Of a DNA stretch of 64,000 nucleotides, positions 7,394 through 15,837 are shown piece after piece. The stretch is from the NCBI RefSeq assembly GCF_042651785.1, contig NZ_JBHSEC010000003.1, positions 1 to 64,000 on the forward strand, given 5' to 3'. This DNA is from Chungangia koreensis. Lineage in GTDB: Bacteria > Bacillota > Bacilli > Bacillales_A > Planococcaceae. The position numbers and the translations under genes were made by a program. How positions within the stretch are numbered: position 1 is the first letter of the stretch; each line of letters opens with the position of its first letter. Under the pieces are notes generated by a model. That model had not been told where the DNA came from and made no database searches. It saw only the letters and a program-made list of their open reading frames with translations.

Positions 7394-9129
7394 GCAACAC
7401 TTTTACCTGCTCTTTTGAGTATGTGAACCATGATGGCCAACTGGTTCCGATGACCTTCACGAATCCGATTACAATCATTCAGGCGATTCGAATTGAGGAA
7501 GTCATCCCTGCTCTGCGTGAAATTGAAACAGCAGTGGAGAAAGGCTATTATGCTGCCGGTTTCTTATCCTACGAGAGTGCACCTGCCTTTGAATCTGCTT
7601 TTAAGGTTCACGAGTCCCCGACTATGCCTCTACTTTGGTTCGGAATCTTTGAGGAGCCGGAATATCGCAAATTAGAAAGAGCAAGGCATTATACCCTTTC
7701 AGAATGGACACCTAATGTGAGTCATGAAGAATATGCCGCGTCCATTCAAGCGATTCGGGATGCAATTGAATTGGGCATAACGTATCAAACGAATTACACT
7801 ATCCGTTTGACTGCGGACTTTGAAGGCGACGATCTGTCGTTATTCACAAAGATGAAACGTGCTCAAGCGTCCAATTATTGCTCGTATGTTAATACTGGAG
7901 AACATAGCATTCTATCTGCTTCTCCAGAATTATTCTTTCATTTGAAAGGCAATCATATAAAAACAAAGCCCATGAAGGGAACGTTGAAAAGGGGCCTTTA
8001 CTACGAAGAAGATGAAGCAAACCGTGAGTGGCTTAACCATTCGGAGAAGAACCGGTCAGAAAATGTCATGATTGTCGATTTGCTCCGCAATGATTTAGGT
8101 ATGATTGCAGAAGCTGGTTCAGTGAAGGTAACAGAGTTGTTTAAGATTGAAAAGTATCCGACAGTTCTTCAAATGACATCTACTATTGAAGCAGAGATTT
8201 CATCCGATAAAACAATCGTTGATATTTTCAAGGCCCTATTCCCTTGCGGTTCCATTACCGGAGCACCTAAAATCAGTACAATGGATGTGATTGCAGGTCT
8301 TGAAACTGCGCCTCGGGAAGTTTACTGTGGAACCATCGGATTCATAACACCTGAAAAAGAAGCGGTTTTCAATGTGCCGATCCGAACGATGATGATTGTG
8401 CAAAAGACAGGAAAAGCGACATATGGCGTTGGCGGTGGCATCACGTGGGACTCTACCGCGGAGGACGAATATGAGGAAGTATTGGCGAAGGCAAGTTTTC
8501 TTAAAACGGAGAGACCGGATTTTGAAATCTTAGAAAGTATTCTATTAGAAGATGGTGCTTATTTTCTTTTAACTGAACATCTGCAAAGGATGAAAAAATC
8601 CGCACATTACTTTAATTTCGAATTTCCTCATAAAAAAATCATGGAGACATTGGACGAGTGTTCAAGTAATCATCCTGTGGGTTCTTTTAAAGTTCGGCTG
8701 CTGCTGAATAAAAGCGGAGACGTTGAAATAGAAGCTCAGCAAATCACACAAATCGAGACTCCGATTCTCATTGGCCTTGCTGAGAAACCAGTCAATCGGC
8801 AAAACCCTTTCCTATACAATAAAACGACGAACCGGAAAATTTACAGTGAGCTAAAACTTCAGAAGCAAGACGTATTCGATACACTACTTTGGAATAAAAA
8901 TCATGAACTGACCGAATTCTGTAACGGGAATATCGTGTTGGAAATAGACGGGGATTTATTTACCCCCCCGGTCCGAAGCGGGTTGCTACCTGGAACATTT
9001 CGCAATTCTTTATTGAATGATGAAGTTATTAAGGAAAAAGTACTATCAATTTCCGACTTGAATCGCTCGACGAAAATTTGGTTCATCAACAGCGTCCGCC
9101 GTTGGCTTGAAGTAAAATTGAAAAAATGA
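7390..9129 (+). CDS. pabB: Fused aminodeoxychorismate synthase component I and ADC lyase (PabB-PabC)
   Basis: 579 residues. The N-terminal chorismate-binding domain (about 80-380) shows the GSITGAPK segment and the IRTMMI strand; it makes 4-amino-4-deoxychorismate with PabA-derived ammonia. The C-terminal part (about 385-579) is a class IV aminotransferase-like domain with the PLP lysine in YNKTTNR and the LLPGTFR motif, consistent with the lyase that yields p-aminobenzoate and pyruvate. One polypeptide thus covers both steps for folate synthesis. B. subtilis keeps pabB and pabC separate. The catalytic Asp/Glu set looks intact by eye. Confidence 0.9.
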   Translation: MSNTFTCSFEYVNHDGQLVPMTFTNPITIIQAIRIEEVIPALREIETAVEKGYYAAGFLSYESAPAFESAFKVHESPTMPLLWFGIFEEPEYRKLERARHYTLSEWTPNVSHEEYAASIQAIRDAIELGITYQTNYTIRLTADFEGDDLSLFTKMKRAQASNYCSYVNTGEHSILSASPELFFHLKGNHIKTKPMKGTLKRGLYYEEDEANREWLNHSEKNRSENVMIVDLLRNDLGMIAEAGSVKVTELFKIEKYPTVLQMTSTIEAEISSDKTIVDIFKALFPCGSITGAPKISTMDVIAGLETAPREVYCGTIGFITPEKEAVFNVPIRTMMIVQKTGKATYGVGGGITWDSTAEDEYEEVLAKASFLKTERPDFEILESILLEDGAYFLLTEHLQRMKKSAHYFNFEFPHKKIMETLDECSSNHPVGSFKVRLLLNKSGDVEIEAQQITQIETPILIGLAEKPVNRQNPFLYNKTTNRKIYSELKLQKQDVFDTLLWNKNHELTEFCNGNIVLEIDGDLFTPPVRSGLLPGTFRNSLLNDEVIKEKVLSISDLNRSTKIWFINSVRRWLEVKLKK

Positions 9130-9135
9130 CATAGA

Positions 9136-9170
9136 AAAACGCTTGGATCTACTGTCTATCCAAGCGTTTT
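9136..9170. terminator. Bidirectional terminator between pabBC and pdxT
   Basis: Perfect 13-bp stem AAAACGCTTGGAT / ATCCAAGCGTTTT between convergent genes, with A- and T-rich flanks. Confidence 0.9.
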
Positions 9171-9179
9171 CCCATTCTT

Positions 9180-9758
9180 TTAAACTACTGTTAACTTTGA
9201 ACTATTTACCATATCAATGAACAGTTGGAGGAATCGATGATCATCCGTCAATTCAGGGTGAAAAGCACTGACGAGGATGTTGCCTTCTTTTGCAGCAACC
9301 ACTTGACCATCATAAGTGGCAAGCACTTCTACCCCATCTCCTGTCTCCTCTACGTAAGGAGCTCGGATGAACACTGCATGATAAGGTTCTTCCAATCCCT
9401 TCACCTCAAGAGCAGCCTCAAAACTGTCCTTCTGTCTGCCGGATGCATTCCGCTTCACTCGGATATTAATCCGTTGAAGGTGCGATTCTTCTGTACCGCT
9501 CAATTCATTTGCTAATAATACCATTCCCGCACATGTACCGAAAATAGGTTGTTCAAAGCTTTTTAAAGGTTCAACAAAACCGTAGCGGTCCATCAAATTA
9601 CGGATAGCTGTACTTTCTCCTCCAGGGATGATTAAACCATCAATATCCTGTAGCTGTTCAGCCTTTTTGACAACTACTGCATCCACACCGCACGACTGGA
9701 GTTGTTTTAGATGCTCCCCTACGGCCCCTTGAAGTCCTAAGACACCGATGACAGTCAT
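9180..9758 (-). CDS. pdxT: Pyridoxal 5'-phosphate synthase glutaminase subunit
   Basis: 192 residues from the ATG at 9758 (MTVIGVLGLQGAVGEH); a GTG four codons upstream is less likely because family members start here. Hydrolyses glutamine and channels ammonia to PdxS for PLP synthesis. Visible: LIIPGGEST oxyanion strand, nucleophile Cys in FGTCAGM, and His-Glu in SAFHPELT. The start is one base after the pdxS stop, so the two are co-transcribed and probably coupled. The complex is the DXP-independent 12+12-subunit PLP synthase of Bacillales. Confidence 0.95.
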   Translation of the reverse strand: MTVIGVLGLQGAVGEHLKQLQSCGVDAVVVKKAEQLQDIDGLIIPGGESTAIRNLMDRYGFVEPLKSFEQPIFGTCAGMVLLANELSGTEESHLQRINIRVKRNASGRQKDSFEAALEVKGLEEPYHAVFIRAPYVEETGDGVEVLATYDGQVVAAKEGNILVSAFHPELTDDHRFLQLFIDMVNSSKLTVV

Positions 9759-9759
9759 A

Positions 9760-10647
9760 TTACCAGCCACGCTCCTGCATACGCTCTGCAGATGAAAGTT
9801 TGGAAATCTCGATCCCTTTCATCGGGCTGCCGAGCTCTTTTGATAAACGGCCGATCAATTCATAATCAGTGTAATATGTCGTAGCTTGAACGATGGCGCT
9901 CGCAAACTTCTCAGGGCTTTCGGATTTGAAAATTCCAGAACCGACAAACACGCCATCAGCACCAAGTTCCATCATAAGGGCTGCATCAGCTGGAGTGGCT
10001 ACTCCGCCAGCGGCAAAGTTAACAACAGGAAGCTTTCCTTCTTTTCGGATTTCCTTTAACACCTCAAAAGGAGCTCCTAATAGCTTCGCTTCAGTCATTA
10101 GCTCATCGTCGTTCATATGTACAACCTTGCGTACTTGAGCATTCACTTTACGCATATGGCGTACGGCTTCTACGATATTACCTGTACCCGGTTCCCCCTT
10201 GGTCCGAAGCATGGAAGCCCCTTCCCCGATCCGTCTCGCTGCTTCACCCAAATCACGGCAACCGCAAACGAATGGAACTGTAAAATCACTCTTCAGCAAA
10301 TGGAATTCTTCATCCGCTGGTGTCAGTACTTCACTTTCATCGATGTAATCTACTCCCATCGCTTCAAGCACACGAGCTTCAACAATATGGCCGATCCGTG
10401 CTTTCGCCATGACCGGGATTGAGACAGCATTCATGACTTCCTCGACAATACGAGGATCGGCCATTCTTGCTACACCGCCCGCTGCACGTATATCAGAAGG
10501 AACCCGTTCTAATGCCATAACTGCCACTGCACCAGCCGCTTCCGCAATTTTCGCCTGCTCAGCATTGATGACGTCCATAATGACGCCGCCTTTTTGCATA
10601 TGGGCCATCCCTCTTTTAACTGTTTCTGTACCTAACATTTTAGTCAT
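9760..10647 (-). CDS. pdxS: Pyridoxal 5'-phosphate synthase lyase subunit
   Basis: 295 residues from the ATG at 10647 (MTKMLGTETVKRGMAHMQKGG). GGAGG lies eight bases upstream; the frame is open 51 codons further, but that part overlaps the regulator's promoter. TIM-barrel synthase that condenses ribose 5-phosphate, glyceraldehyde 3-phosphate and ammonia into PLP. Conserved segments VIMDV, AVMALERVPSDIRAAGG, ARIGHIVEA and GAGEPGTG-like (KGEPGTGN) are seen. First gene of pdxST, transcribed away from pdxR. Expected to be activated by PdxR when PLP is low. Confidence 0.96.
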   Translation of the reverse strand: MTKMLGTETVKRGMAHMQKGGVIMDVINAEQAKIAEAAGAVAVMALERVPSDIRAAGGVARMADPRIVEEVMNAVSIPVMAKARIGHIVEARVLEAMGVDYIDESEVLTPADEEFHLLKSDFTVPFVCGCRDLGEAARRIGEGASMLRTKGEPGTGNIVEAVRHMRKVNAQVRKVVHMNDDELMTEAKLLGAPFEVLKEIRKEGKLPVVNFAAGGVATPADAALMMELGADGVFVGSGIFKSESPEKFASAIVQATTYYTDYELIGRLSKELGSPMKGIEISKLSSAERMQERGW

Positions 10648-10671
10648 CTTCATTTCCTCCCTAAATTGCAA

Positions 10672-10703
10672 TTGACTTCTATATAACTTAGTATAGAAAT
10701 CAA
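10672..10703. promoter_or_regulatory. Inverted-repeat operator in the pdxS-pdxR intergenic region
   Basis: TTGACTTCTATA (10672-10683) and TATAGAAATCAA (10692-10703) match at 11 of 12 positions around an 8-bp centre. The dyad covers the region where both divergent promoters must lie. It is the obvious candidate for PdxR binding; MocR-type regulators bind repeats in such spacers. Site assignment is inference. Confidence 0.65.
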
Positions 10704-10766
10704 CTGAACCCATAGAAAGTGTCAGATTCAAACAGATTAAAGGGGTCAGATAAGGAGAGAAAGCGT

Positions 10767-12161
10767 ATGGACATGTTGTCATGCAACTTGGACCGTTCAA
10801 GTGAATTACCGTTATATGAACAACTTTATCAGTTCATCAAAAGTGAAATTATAGAAGGAAGAATTCCTGATCAAACGAAACTTCCTTCCAAGCGAAAGCT
10901 GTCAGATTTTCTTCATATCAGCTTAAATACAGTTGAATCGGCATACGACCAGTTAGTTGCAGAAGGCTATGTAGAAGTTATTCCGAAGAAAGGATACTTT
11001 GTTTTAAAGTTCGAGGATTTGGAATATGTCATGACAGAAGATAAGCGCATGACGGCAAACTTTGTTGCTGAAGAAAAGGTGCTTTTCGATTTCCATCCGA
11101 CTCGAATCGACTCCCTCCACTTTCCATTCCAAAAATGGCGCAAATATATGAAAGACTTGCTTGATGTACAACATCACGAATTATTGCTTCTCGGTCACCC
11201 TCAAGGTGAACAACGATTACGGTCAGAAATCAGTCATTATCTGTACGAAGCGCGGGGTGTCCATTGTTTACCAGAACAAATTGTGATCGGAGCAGGAGCC
11301 GAAACATTACTGCATCAGCTCATTCTTTTATTCAAAAATGAAACTGTATACGGTGTTGAAGATCCTGGATATCATCTCATTCAGCAGATTCTCAAAAGTT
11401 ATCCGAACGAGGTCGTGCCCTTGAAAGTTGACGATGAGGGAATCGATATCGAGCTCTTTTCGGAGGCAGATATGAATGTTGTGTATGTCACTCCGGCGCG
11501 TCATTTTCCGTTCGGTACCGTACTGCCGGTAAATCGTCGTACAAAGTTGCTGAATTGGGCGGCAAGTACTCACGACCGATATATTATTGAAGATGATTAT
11601 GATAGTGAATTCCGGTATAGTGGCAAATCCATTCCTTCCCTTCAGAGTATGGACCAAGGTGGCAAGGTCATCTATTTAGGTTCTTTCTCTAAGTCATTGG
11701 CACCTTCCATTCGGATCAGCTATATGGTGCTCCCTAAACAGTTACTTAGTAAATATCAGGAGAAGTTGTCGTTTTATCACTCTACTGTGTCAAGGATTGA
11801 CCAACATGTTTTAGCAGAATTTATGGCGAATGGAGACTTTGAACGGCACTTGAACCGCATGAGGAAAATCTATCGCCGGAAATTGGAGAAAGTCGAGGAA
11901 ATTTTCAGGCCCTATGATTGGATCCAAATCATTGGTGAACGGTCTGGTCTTCATATCGTATTGGATGTGAAAAATGGAATGGATGAAAACGAACTTGTCC
12001 AACGGGCAGCTGCGTTTGAATTAAAGATATATCCGCTTTCCTACTATTCTTTTAAAGATGTACAGTATTCGACCCCGAAAATCATTTTCGGCTTTGCAGG
12101 CATTCCTGAAGAAAAATTAGAGGAAGCTATCCCGTTGCTGCTCAAGAGTTGGGAAAGATAG
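10767..12161 (+). CDS. pdxR: MocR/GabR-type PLP-binding transcriptional regulator, likely PdxR
   Basis: 464 residues from the ATG at 10767 (AAGGAGAG seven bases upstream; the longer frame lacks a site). N-terminal GntR winged helix (about 5-75, PLYEQLYQFIKSEIIEG, LPSKRKLSDFLHISLNTVESAYDQL), linker, then a class I aminotransferase-like domain with the PLP-lysine region SFSKSLAPS. Such proteins sense PLP. Divergent location from pdxST makes PdxR the best name: in Listeria and Corynebacterium PdxR activates pdxST. Function in this organism is inferred from context. Confidence 0.88.
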   Translation: MDMLSCNLDRSSELPLYEQLYQFIKSEIIEGRIPDQTKLPSKRKLSDFLHISLNTVESAYDQLVAEGYVEVIPKKGYFVLKFEDLEYVMTEDKRMTANFVAEEKVLFDFHPTRIDSLHFPFQKWRKYMKDLLDVQHHELLLLGHPQGEQRLRSEISHYLYEARGVHCLPEQIVIGAGAETLLHQLILLFKNETVYGVEDPGYHLIQQILKSYPNEVVPLKVDDEGIDIELFSEADMNVVYVTPARHFPFGTVLPVNRRTKLLNWAASTHDRYIIEDDYDSEFRYSGKSIPSLQSMDQGGKVIYLGSFSKSLAPSIRISYMVLPKQLLSKYQEKLSFYHSTVSRIDQHVLAEFMANGDFERHLNRMRKIYRRKLEKVEEIFRPYDWIQIIGERSGLHIVLDVKNGMDENELVQRAAAFELKIYPLSYYSFKDVQYSTPKIIFGFAGIPEEKLEEAIPLLLKSWER

Positions 12162-12189
12162 TTCACAAATAAAGTGATACAGAATTCGA

Positions 12190-12226
12190 AAAGGAGCTAA
12201 GTTCCATGTGTGAACTTAGCTCCTTT
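12190..12226. terminator. Terminator after pdxR
   Basis: Perfect 15-bp stem AAAGGAGCTAAGTTC / GAACTTAGCTCCTTT, followed on the plus strand by CTTTATT. The minus-strand 41-codon frame runs into it. Confidence 0.85.
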
Positions 12227-12341
12227 CTTTATTCCGTACGTTAAAGAAGTACTCGGTCAATGCAGCCGATTGAGCGAAATGGATAACCAGTTGCCATGCA
12301 CCGACACCGAGAAGACCATGGTTTATGGGTTTATTCGCCAT
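12216..12341 (-). CDS. Candidate 41-residue coupled small protein
   Basis: Its ATG overlaps the stop of the WYL-like gene (TAATG), a layout typical of translational coupling, and it stays open for 41 codons (MANKPINHGLLGVGAW...) with a mildly hydrophobic centre. The reading frame ends inside the pdxR terminator stem. No homologue is recognised and no separate ribosome site is needed or seen. It could be a chance frame; confidence is low. Confidence 0.3.
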   Translation of the reverse strand: MANKPINHGLLGVGAWQLVIHFAQSAALTEYFFNVRNKERS

Positions 12342-12562
12342 TAACCGATTCTTCTTTGCCTGGTTCTTACCGGAAAAGCCGCGAGCAACTGCTCAATGTG
12401 GAAGATCCGTTTCTTATTACGCAAGTAACAATAAGCAAAGACAGCATCTCCTTTTATACTTAACACGCGTATGTTACGTTGGCTGATTGAACCGTCCTTC
12501 GCCTGATACACAATTTCTAAAACCTTGCTAACTTTCATAGCTTTGATTAATTGCTCTCTCAC
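12341..12562 (-). CDS. Small WYL-domain-like protein
   Basis: 73 residues starting at GTG 12562 behind GGAGAGGGCGAGAATC. The body (IVYQAKDGSISQRNIRVLSIKGDAV...YLRNKKRIFHIEQLLAA) has the strand pattern and the Y-LRxxxRxF core of WYL ligand-binding domains, but no DNA-binding domain. Stand-alone WYL-like proteins of this size occur in Bacillales. A 16-bp palindrome of LexA type lies 20 bp upstream, so damage-inducible expression is plausible. Function is not known; a small accessory or sensor role is inference. Confidence 0.7.
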   Translation of the reverse strand: MREQLIKAMKVSKVLEIVYQAKDGSISQRNIRVLSIKGDAVFAYCYLRNKKRIFHIEQLLAAFPVRTRQRRIG

Positions 12563-12581
12563 GATTCTCGCCCTCTCCTAA

Positions 12582-12597
12582 AAGAACATTTGTTCTT
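12582..12597. promoter_or_regulatory. LexA-like palindrome upstream of the WYL-like gene
   Basis: AAGAACATTTGTTCTT is a perfect palindrome of two 7-bp arms around TT and contains the GAAC-N4-GTTC core of the Gram-positive SOS box. It lies 20 bp before the GTG start. The outer bases differ from the strict CGAAC/GTTCG form. Confidence 0.55.
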
Positions 12598-12707
12598 ATT
12601 TTACTTTATTCTATGCAGAAAAGAAACAACTTAACCCTATTTTTGATCAGGTAAAACATGGACATCCATAATGTTTGCATATGTTCAGTAAGAGAGGAGG
12701 AGAAGCA

Positions 12708-13205
12708 ATGGCTACTTACAACCGCGCGGCTGCTGTCCAATATGCGCACCGTTGGTGGAACAGTAATAATCCGGCGTACCCAATATTCAGTAATGATGAT
12801 TGCACGAATTATATTTCCCAATGTCTGCATGCCGGGGGCGCTCCGATGAGAGGGTATCCGAATAAGCAAAACGGCTGGTGGGTCCGTGGAAACAATTGGA
12901 GTTATAGCTGGGCATCACCCCATTCTTTGCGCTGGTATCTCGGAGGATCCAAAAAAGGGTTGACCGCTACTCAAGTATCAAGTCCAGAACAACTACAGTT
13001 AGGAGATTTGATATTTTACGATTTCCAAGGAGATGGACGTTGGGACCATTCCACCATAGTCACGGCAAAATCGCAGGATGGCCTCCCCCTTGTCAATGCC
13101 CATACGAATAACAGCCGATATCGAAATTGGGAATACAAAAATTCAGGAGCATACACACCGAACATCAAGTACCTCTTTTTCCACATAAATGATCAGTTTA
13201 CGTAA
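12708..13205 (+). CDS. Putative amidase-domain protein (Amidase_6 / CHAP-like)
   Basis: 165 residues from ATG 12708 behind GAGGAGGAGAAGCA; the earlier in-frame ATG at 12675 lacks a site. The sequence shows DCTNYISQCLHAGG with a candidate nucleophile Cys, tryptophan-rich NGWWVRGNNWSYSWAS, and WDHSTIVT with a candidate catalytic His, as in the putative amidase domain PF12671. Such domains resemble papain-like cell-wall hydrolases. No signal peptide is present, so the protein may act in the mother cell or spore. Substrate is unknown. A single-gene unit closed by a strong terminator. Confidence 0.75.
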   Translation: MATYNRAAAVQYAHRWWNSNNPAYPIFSNDDCTNYISQCLHAGGAPMRGYPNKQNGWWVRGNNWSYSWASPHSLRWYLGGSKKGLTATQVSSPEQLQLGDLIFYDFQGDGRWDHSTIVTAKSQDGLPLVNAHTNNSRYRNWEYKNSGAYTPNIKYLFFHINDQFT

Positions 13206-13209
13206 CAAG

Positions 13210-13247
13210 AAAAAGTTCGTACTCCACGATTGGAATACGAACTTTTT
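13210..13247. terminator. Bidirectional terminator
   Basis: 12-bp stem AAAAAGTTCGTA / TACGAACTTTTT between convergent genes (amidase-like and TRAP permease). Confidence 0.85.
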
Positions 13248-13257
13248 GTTTGTCATA

Positions 13258-15273
13258 TTAAGCTGTTTTCACTTCAATCTTCTTCTCTTTGTTTCGGGTA
13301 AGAATTTGAAGAGCTAATAGAGCAACAAATAAAATTAAACCGACAGTGTCAGAGATTCCTTCCGGATAGATCAGCATCAGACCCGCTGCTAATGCGAGTA
13401 TCCGTTCAATCCAAGTAACTTTCCGGTACCAATAACCGATCATACCCGCTCCTATTGCAATCATTCCGGATATGGCTGTGAATAGTACCCATAACACTTC
13501 AGGTACAGTCGTATCGATCATCAGCAATTCTGGTGATAGAACAAACATATACGGAATGATGAAGGCTGCGATTGCCAACTTGGATGAATTGACACCAGTC
13601 TTAATCGGGTCGCCTCCTGAAACAGCTGATGCTGCCATGGCTGCCAACGCAACCGGCGGTGTAATATCGGCGATAATTCCGAAATAGAACACGAATAGGT
13701 GAGCAGATAAGGCAATGACTAACGGTACAGCGGCCCCAGCTGGCTCATTAAGCATGAGCAGAGTAATGATGGCAGGCGCAGCAATCGTTGATGTGATAAC
13801 ATAGTTTGCCGTTGTCGGAGAACCCATTCCAAGCACTAATGAAGCAATCATCGTAAAGAATAGCGTCAATAAGATGCTGCCATTCGACACGTCGATTAAT
13901 CCATTTGCCAGACTTAACCCAAGTCCCGTTTTCACAACAACTCCAACGATGATTCCTGCTGCTGCAGTTGCAACTGCTACCGGTAATGCTGAACGGGCAC
14001 CATCTACTAATGCTTCGATAATATCGCGGAAACCTAATCGTGTGCTCTTATCAAATGCACTAACAATAATTGTCAGAACAATCCCTAATAATGCAGACAT
14101 CATAGTTGGAACGCCGGACATTAACAGGAAGATTATTGCAAAAATCGGCAGAAGCAAATAGAGCTTTTTAAATACTTCCTTCTTATTTGGCATTTCCTCT
14201 TTTGGAACTCCCCTAAGACCTAAACGCTTCGCTTCAAAGTGGGTCATGATCCAAATACCTGTAAAGTAAAGAAGCGCCGGGATTGCTGCAGCTTTCGCTA
14301 TATCCCAATACTCTACACCATCGATGAATTCAATCATTAGGAACGCTGCCGCTCCCATGATCGGCGGCATTATTTGACCACCCGTCGAGGCAGAGGCTTC
14401 CACTGCCCCTGCAAATTCTTTTTTGTATCCTAACTTTTTCATCATCGGAATTGTATATGATCCCGATGTTACAACGTTGGCAACGGAACTTCCTGAAATC
14501 GTTCCTTGCAAGGCACTGGAGAAAATCGCAACTTTCGCTGGCCCTCCTATCGCTTTGCCCGCAATGGTTACCGCAAGGTCATTGAAGTATTGTCCAACCC
14601 CTGTTTTCACGAGGAAAGCTCCGAACAATAGGAATACGAAGATGAAAGTCGCGGACACACTAATTGGTGTACCTAAAATTCCATCAGTTGTATAGAACAT
14701 AAGTTGTACGATACTTTCCAAGTCCTGACCACGGTGTTGTAGGAATCCCGGGAACTCACGGCCAAAGAAAGCGTAAAGTAAAAATAAACTCGCAATGATC
14801 GTAATCGGTAAACCGACTGCACGCCGGGAAGCTTCCAGTGTTAAAAGCACTGCGAGTATACCGATAATTAGATCCAGCGGTTCAACATTTCCAATTTGCA
14901 TAACGAGGCTCTCGTACATGATTGGCCAGTACAGACCTACGGCCACCGATAATAAGGCTAAAATCCAGTCGTAAAATGGCACATTGTTTTTTTTCGGGCC
15001 CTTTTTCCGTAGAGGAAATAAGAGGAAAATTAAAGCAAGAGCGAATCCTAAGTGAACAGAACGCTGGATATATGCCGTGAACTGTCCGAAAATAGCCGTA
15101 TATAGTTGGAAAAGTGAAAATGCCAATAATCCAAAGAAGACAACTTTTTTTACGATTCCCGCTACGTCCCGAGTATTGGACTCCGGATCATATTTCTGCA
15201 GGATTTCCATCTGTTGTTCATCTGATAGCTGCTCAATTTGTTCGATTTCATTCGATTGATCTTTTTTAGCCAC
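13258..15273 (-). CDS. TRAP transporter fused permease (4TM-12TM)
   Basis: 671 residues with a cytoplasmic N terminus (1-45, Glu/Gln-rich) and many membrane segments, matching the fused small (DctQ) plus large (DctM) permease of TAXI-type TRAP systems. Landmarks are SGSSVANVVTSGSYTIPMMKKLGY and EASASTGGQIMPPIMGAAAFLM in the large domain. Imports an organic acid using an ion gradient together with the binding protein encoded at 15838-16821. It overlaps the DUF1850 gene by eight bases; the three form one operon. Substrate cannot be read from sequence. Confidence 0.93.
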   Translation of the reverse strand: MAKKDQSNEIEQIEQLSDEQQMEILQKYDPESNTRDVAGIVKKVVFFGLLAFSLFQLYTAIFGQFTAYIQRSVHLGFALALIFLLFPLRKKGPKKNNVPFYDWILALLSVAVGLYWPIMYESLVMQIGNVEPLDLIIGILAVLLTLEASRRAVGLPITIIASLFLLYAFFGREFPGFLQHRGQDLESIVQLMFYTTDGILGTPISVSATFIFVFLLFGAFLVKTGVGQYFNDLAVTIAGKAIGGPAKVAIFSSALQGTISGSSVANVVTSGSYTIPMMKKLGYKKEFAGAVEASASTGGQIMPPIMGAAAFLMIEFIDGVEYWDIAKAAAIPALLYFTGIWIMTHFEAKRLGLRGVPKEEMPNKKEVFKKLYLLLPIFAIIFLLMSGVPTMMSALLGIVLTIIVSAFDKSTRLGFRDIIEALVDGARSALPVAVATAAAGIIVGVVVKTGLGLSLANGLIDVSNGSILLTLFFTMIASLVLGMGSPTTANYVITSTIAAPAIITLLMLNEPAGAAVPLVIALSAHLFVFYFGIIADITPPVALAAMAASAVSGGDPIKTGVNSSKLAIAAFIIPYMFVLSPELLMIDTTVPEVLWVLFTAISGMIAIGAGMIGYWYRKVTWIERILALAAGLMLIYPEGISDTVGLILFVALLALQILTRNKEKKIEVKTA

Positions 15274-15775
15274 TCATATTCACTCCTTTCAATAACTGAA
15301 AAAGAGAAAGGCGATCCGGTTCAAACCGATATGACTCGCCCCTCGTCAAAAATTGTTTTAAGTCATATTCCCGATTTTCATAATTTAGTGCCAGATCACG
15401 ATCAATATCTCCGACAAATAGTGTGAAATCGGACATTTTACGATTCATATTCTCTATGTAGTACTTTCCGTTCTCTTCCCTGAATGTCTCCCCTTCTTCG
15501 GCCCCACTCGGCATTCCGATTGCAAAGTCCTCATATTCTAATGATTGAAGGATAAATTGATTGTTTGTTACATCATAAGTTTCGATCACATCAGATAGAT
15601 GGATGGAGTGCGTATAGCGGATTTGAAAATGTTGGTCCTTGTTGAGTGGAAGGTATGCAACCAGATTCGATGTACGGCTTTCGTAGAATACGAGACTATT
15701 CTTAAAAGGCATAAAAAGAAAAGCGGTACAAATCGCAAGAATTATCGGGATCAGCAGGATTCGTTTAATCTTCAA
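15266..15775 (-). CDS. DUF1850 domain protein of the TAXI-TRAP operon
   Basis: About 169 residues. N-terminal hydrophobic segment (IKRILLIPIILAICTAFLFMP) anchors or exports it; the rest is a beta-rich domain with the RYTHSIHLSDVIETYDV motif typical of DUF1850 proteins found between TAXI binding proteins and fused permeases. The start is ambiguous: TTG at 15775 has AAGGGG eight bases upstream, GTG at 15784 would be the longer form. It overlaps the permease gene by eight bases, implying coupling. Role in transport is unknown. Confidence 0.8.
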   Translation of the reverse strand: MKIKRILLIPIILAICTAFLFMPFKNSLVFYESRTSNLVAYLPLNKDQHFQIRYTHSIHLSDVIETYDVTNNQFILQSLEYEDFAIGMPSGAEEGETFREENGKYYIENMNRKMSDFTLFVGDIDRDLALNYENREYDLKQFLTRGESYRFEPDRLSLFQLLKGVNMSG

Positions 15776-15803
15776 ATCCCTCACCCCTTCATTTTAATAG
15801 GAA

Positions 15804-15830
15804 TGACGATGGAGCATGACTCCATCGTCA
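15804..15830 (-). terminator. Intra-operon hairpin between binding protein and DUF1850 gene
   Basis: Perfect 11-bp stem TGACGATGGAG / CTCCATCGTCA with loop CATGA in the 62-bp gap. On the minus strand it lacks a T run, so it looks like an attenuator or RNA-stabilising hairpin favouring the binding protein. Confidence 0.6.
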
Positions 15831-15837
15831 CAAAATT

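Noticed and set aside
10648..10800. N-terminal extension of PdxS by 51 codons
   Set aside because: It runs through the promoter/operator dyad, has no ribosome site and no counterpart in the family.
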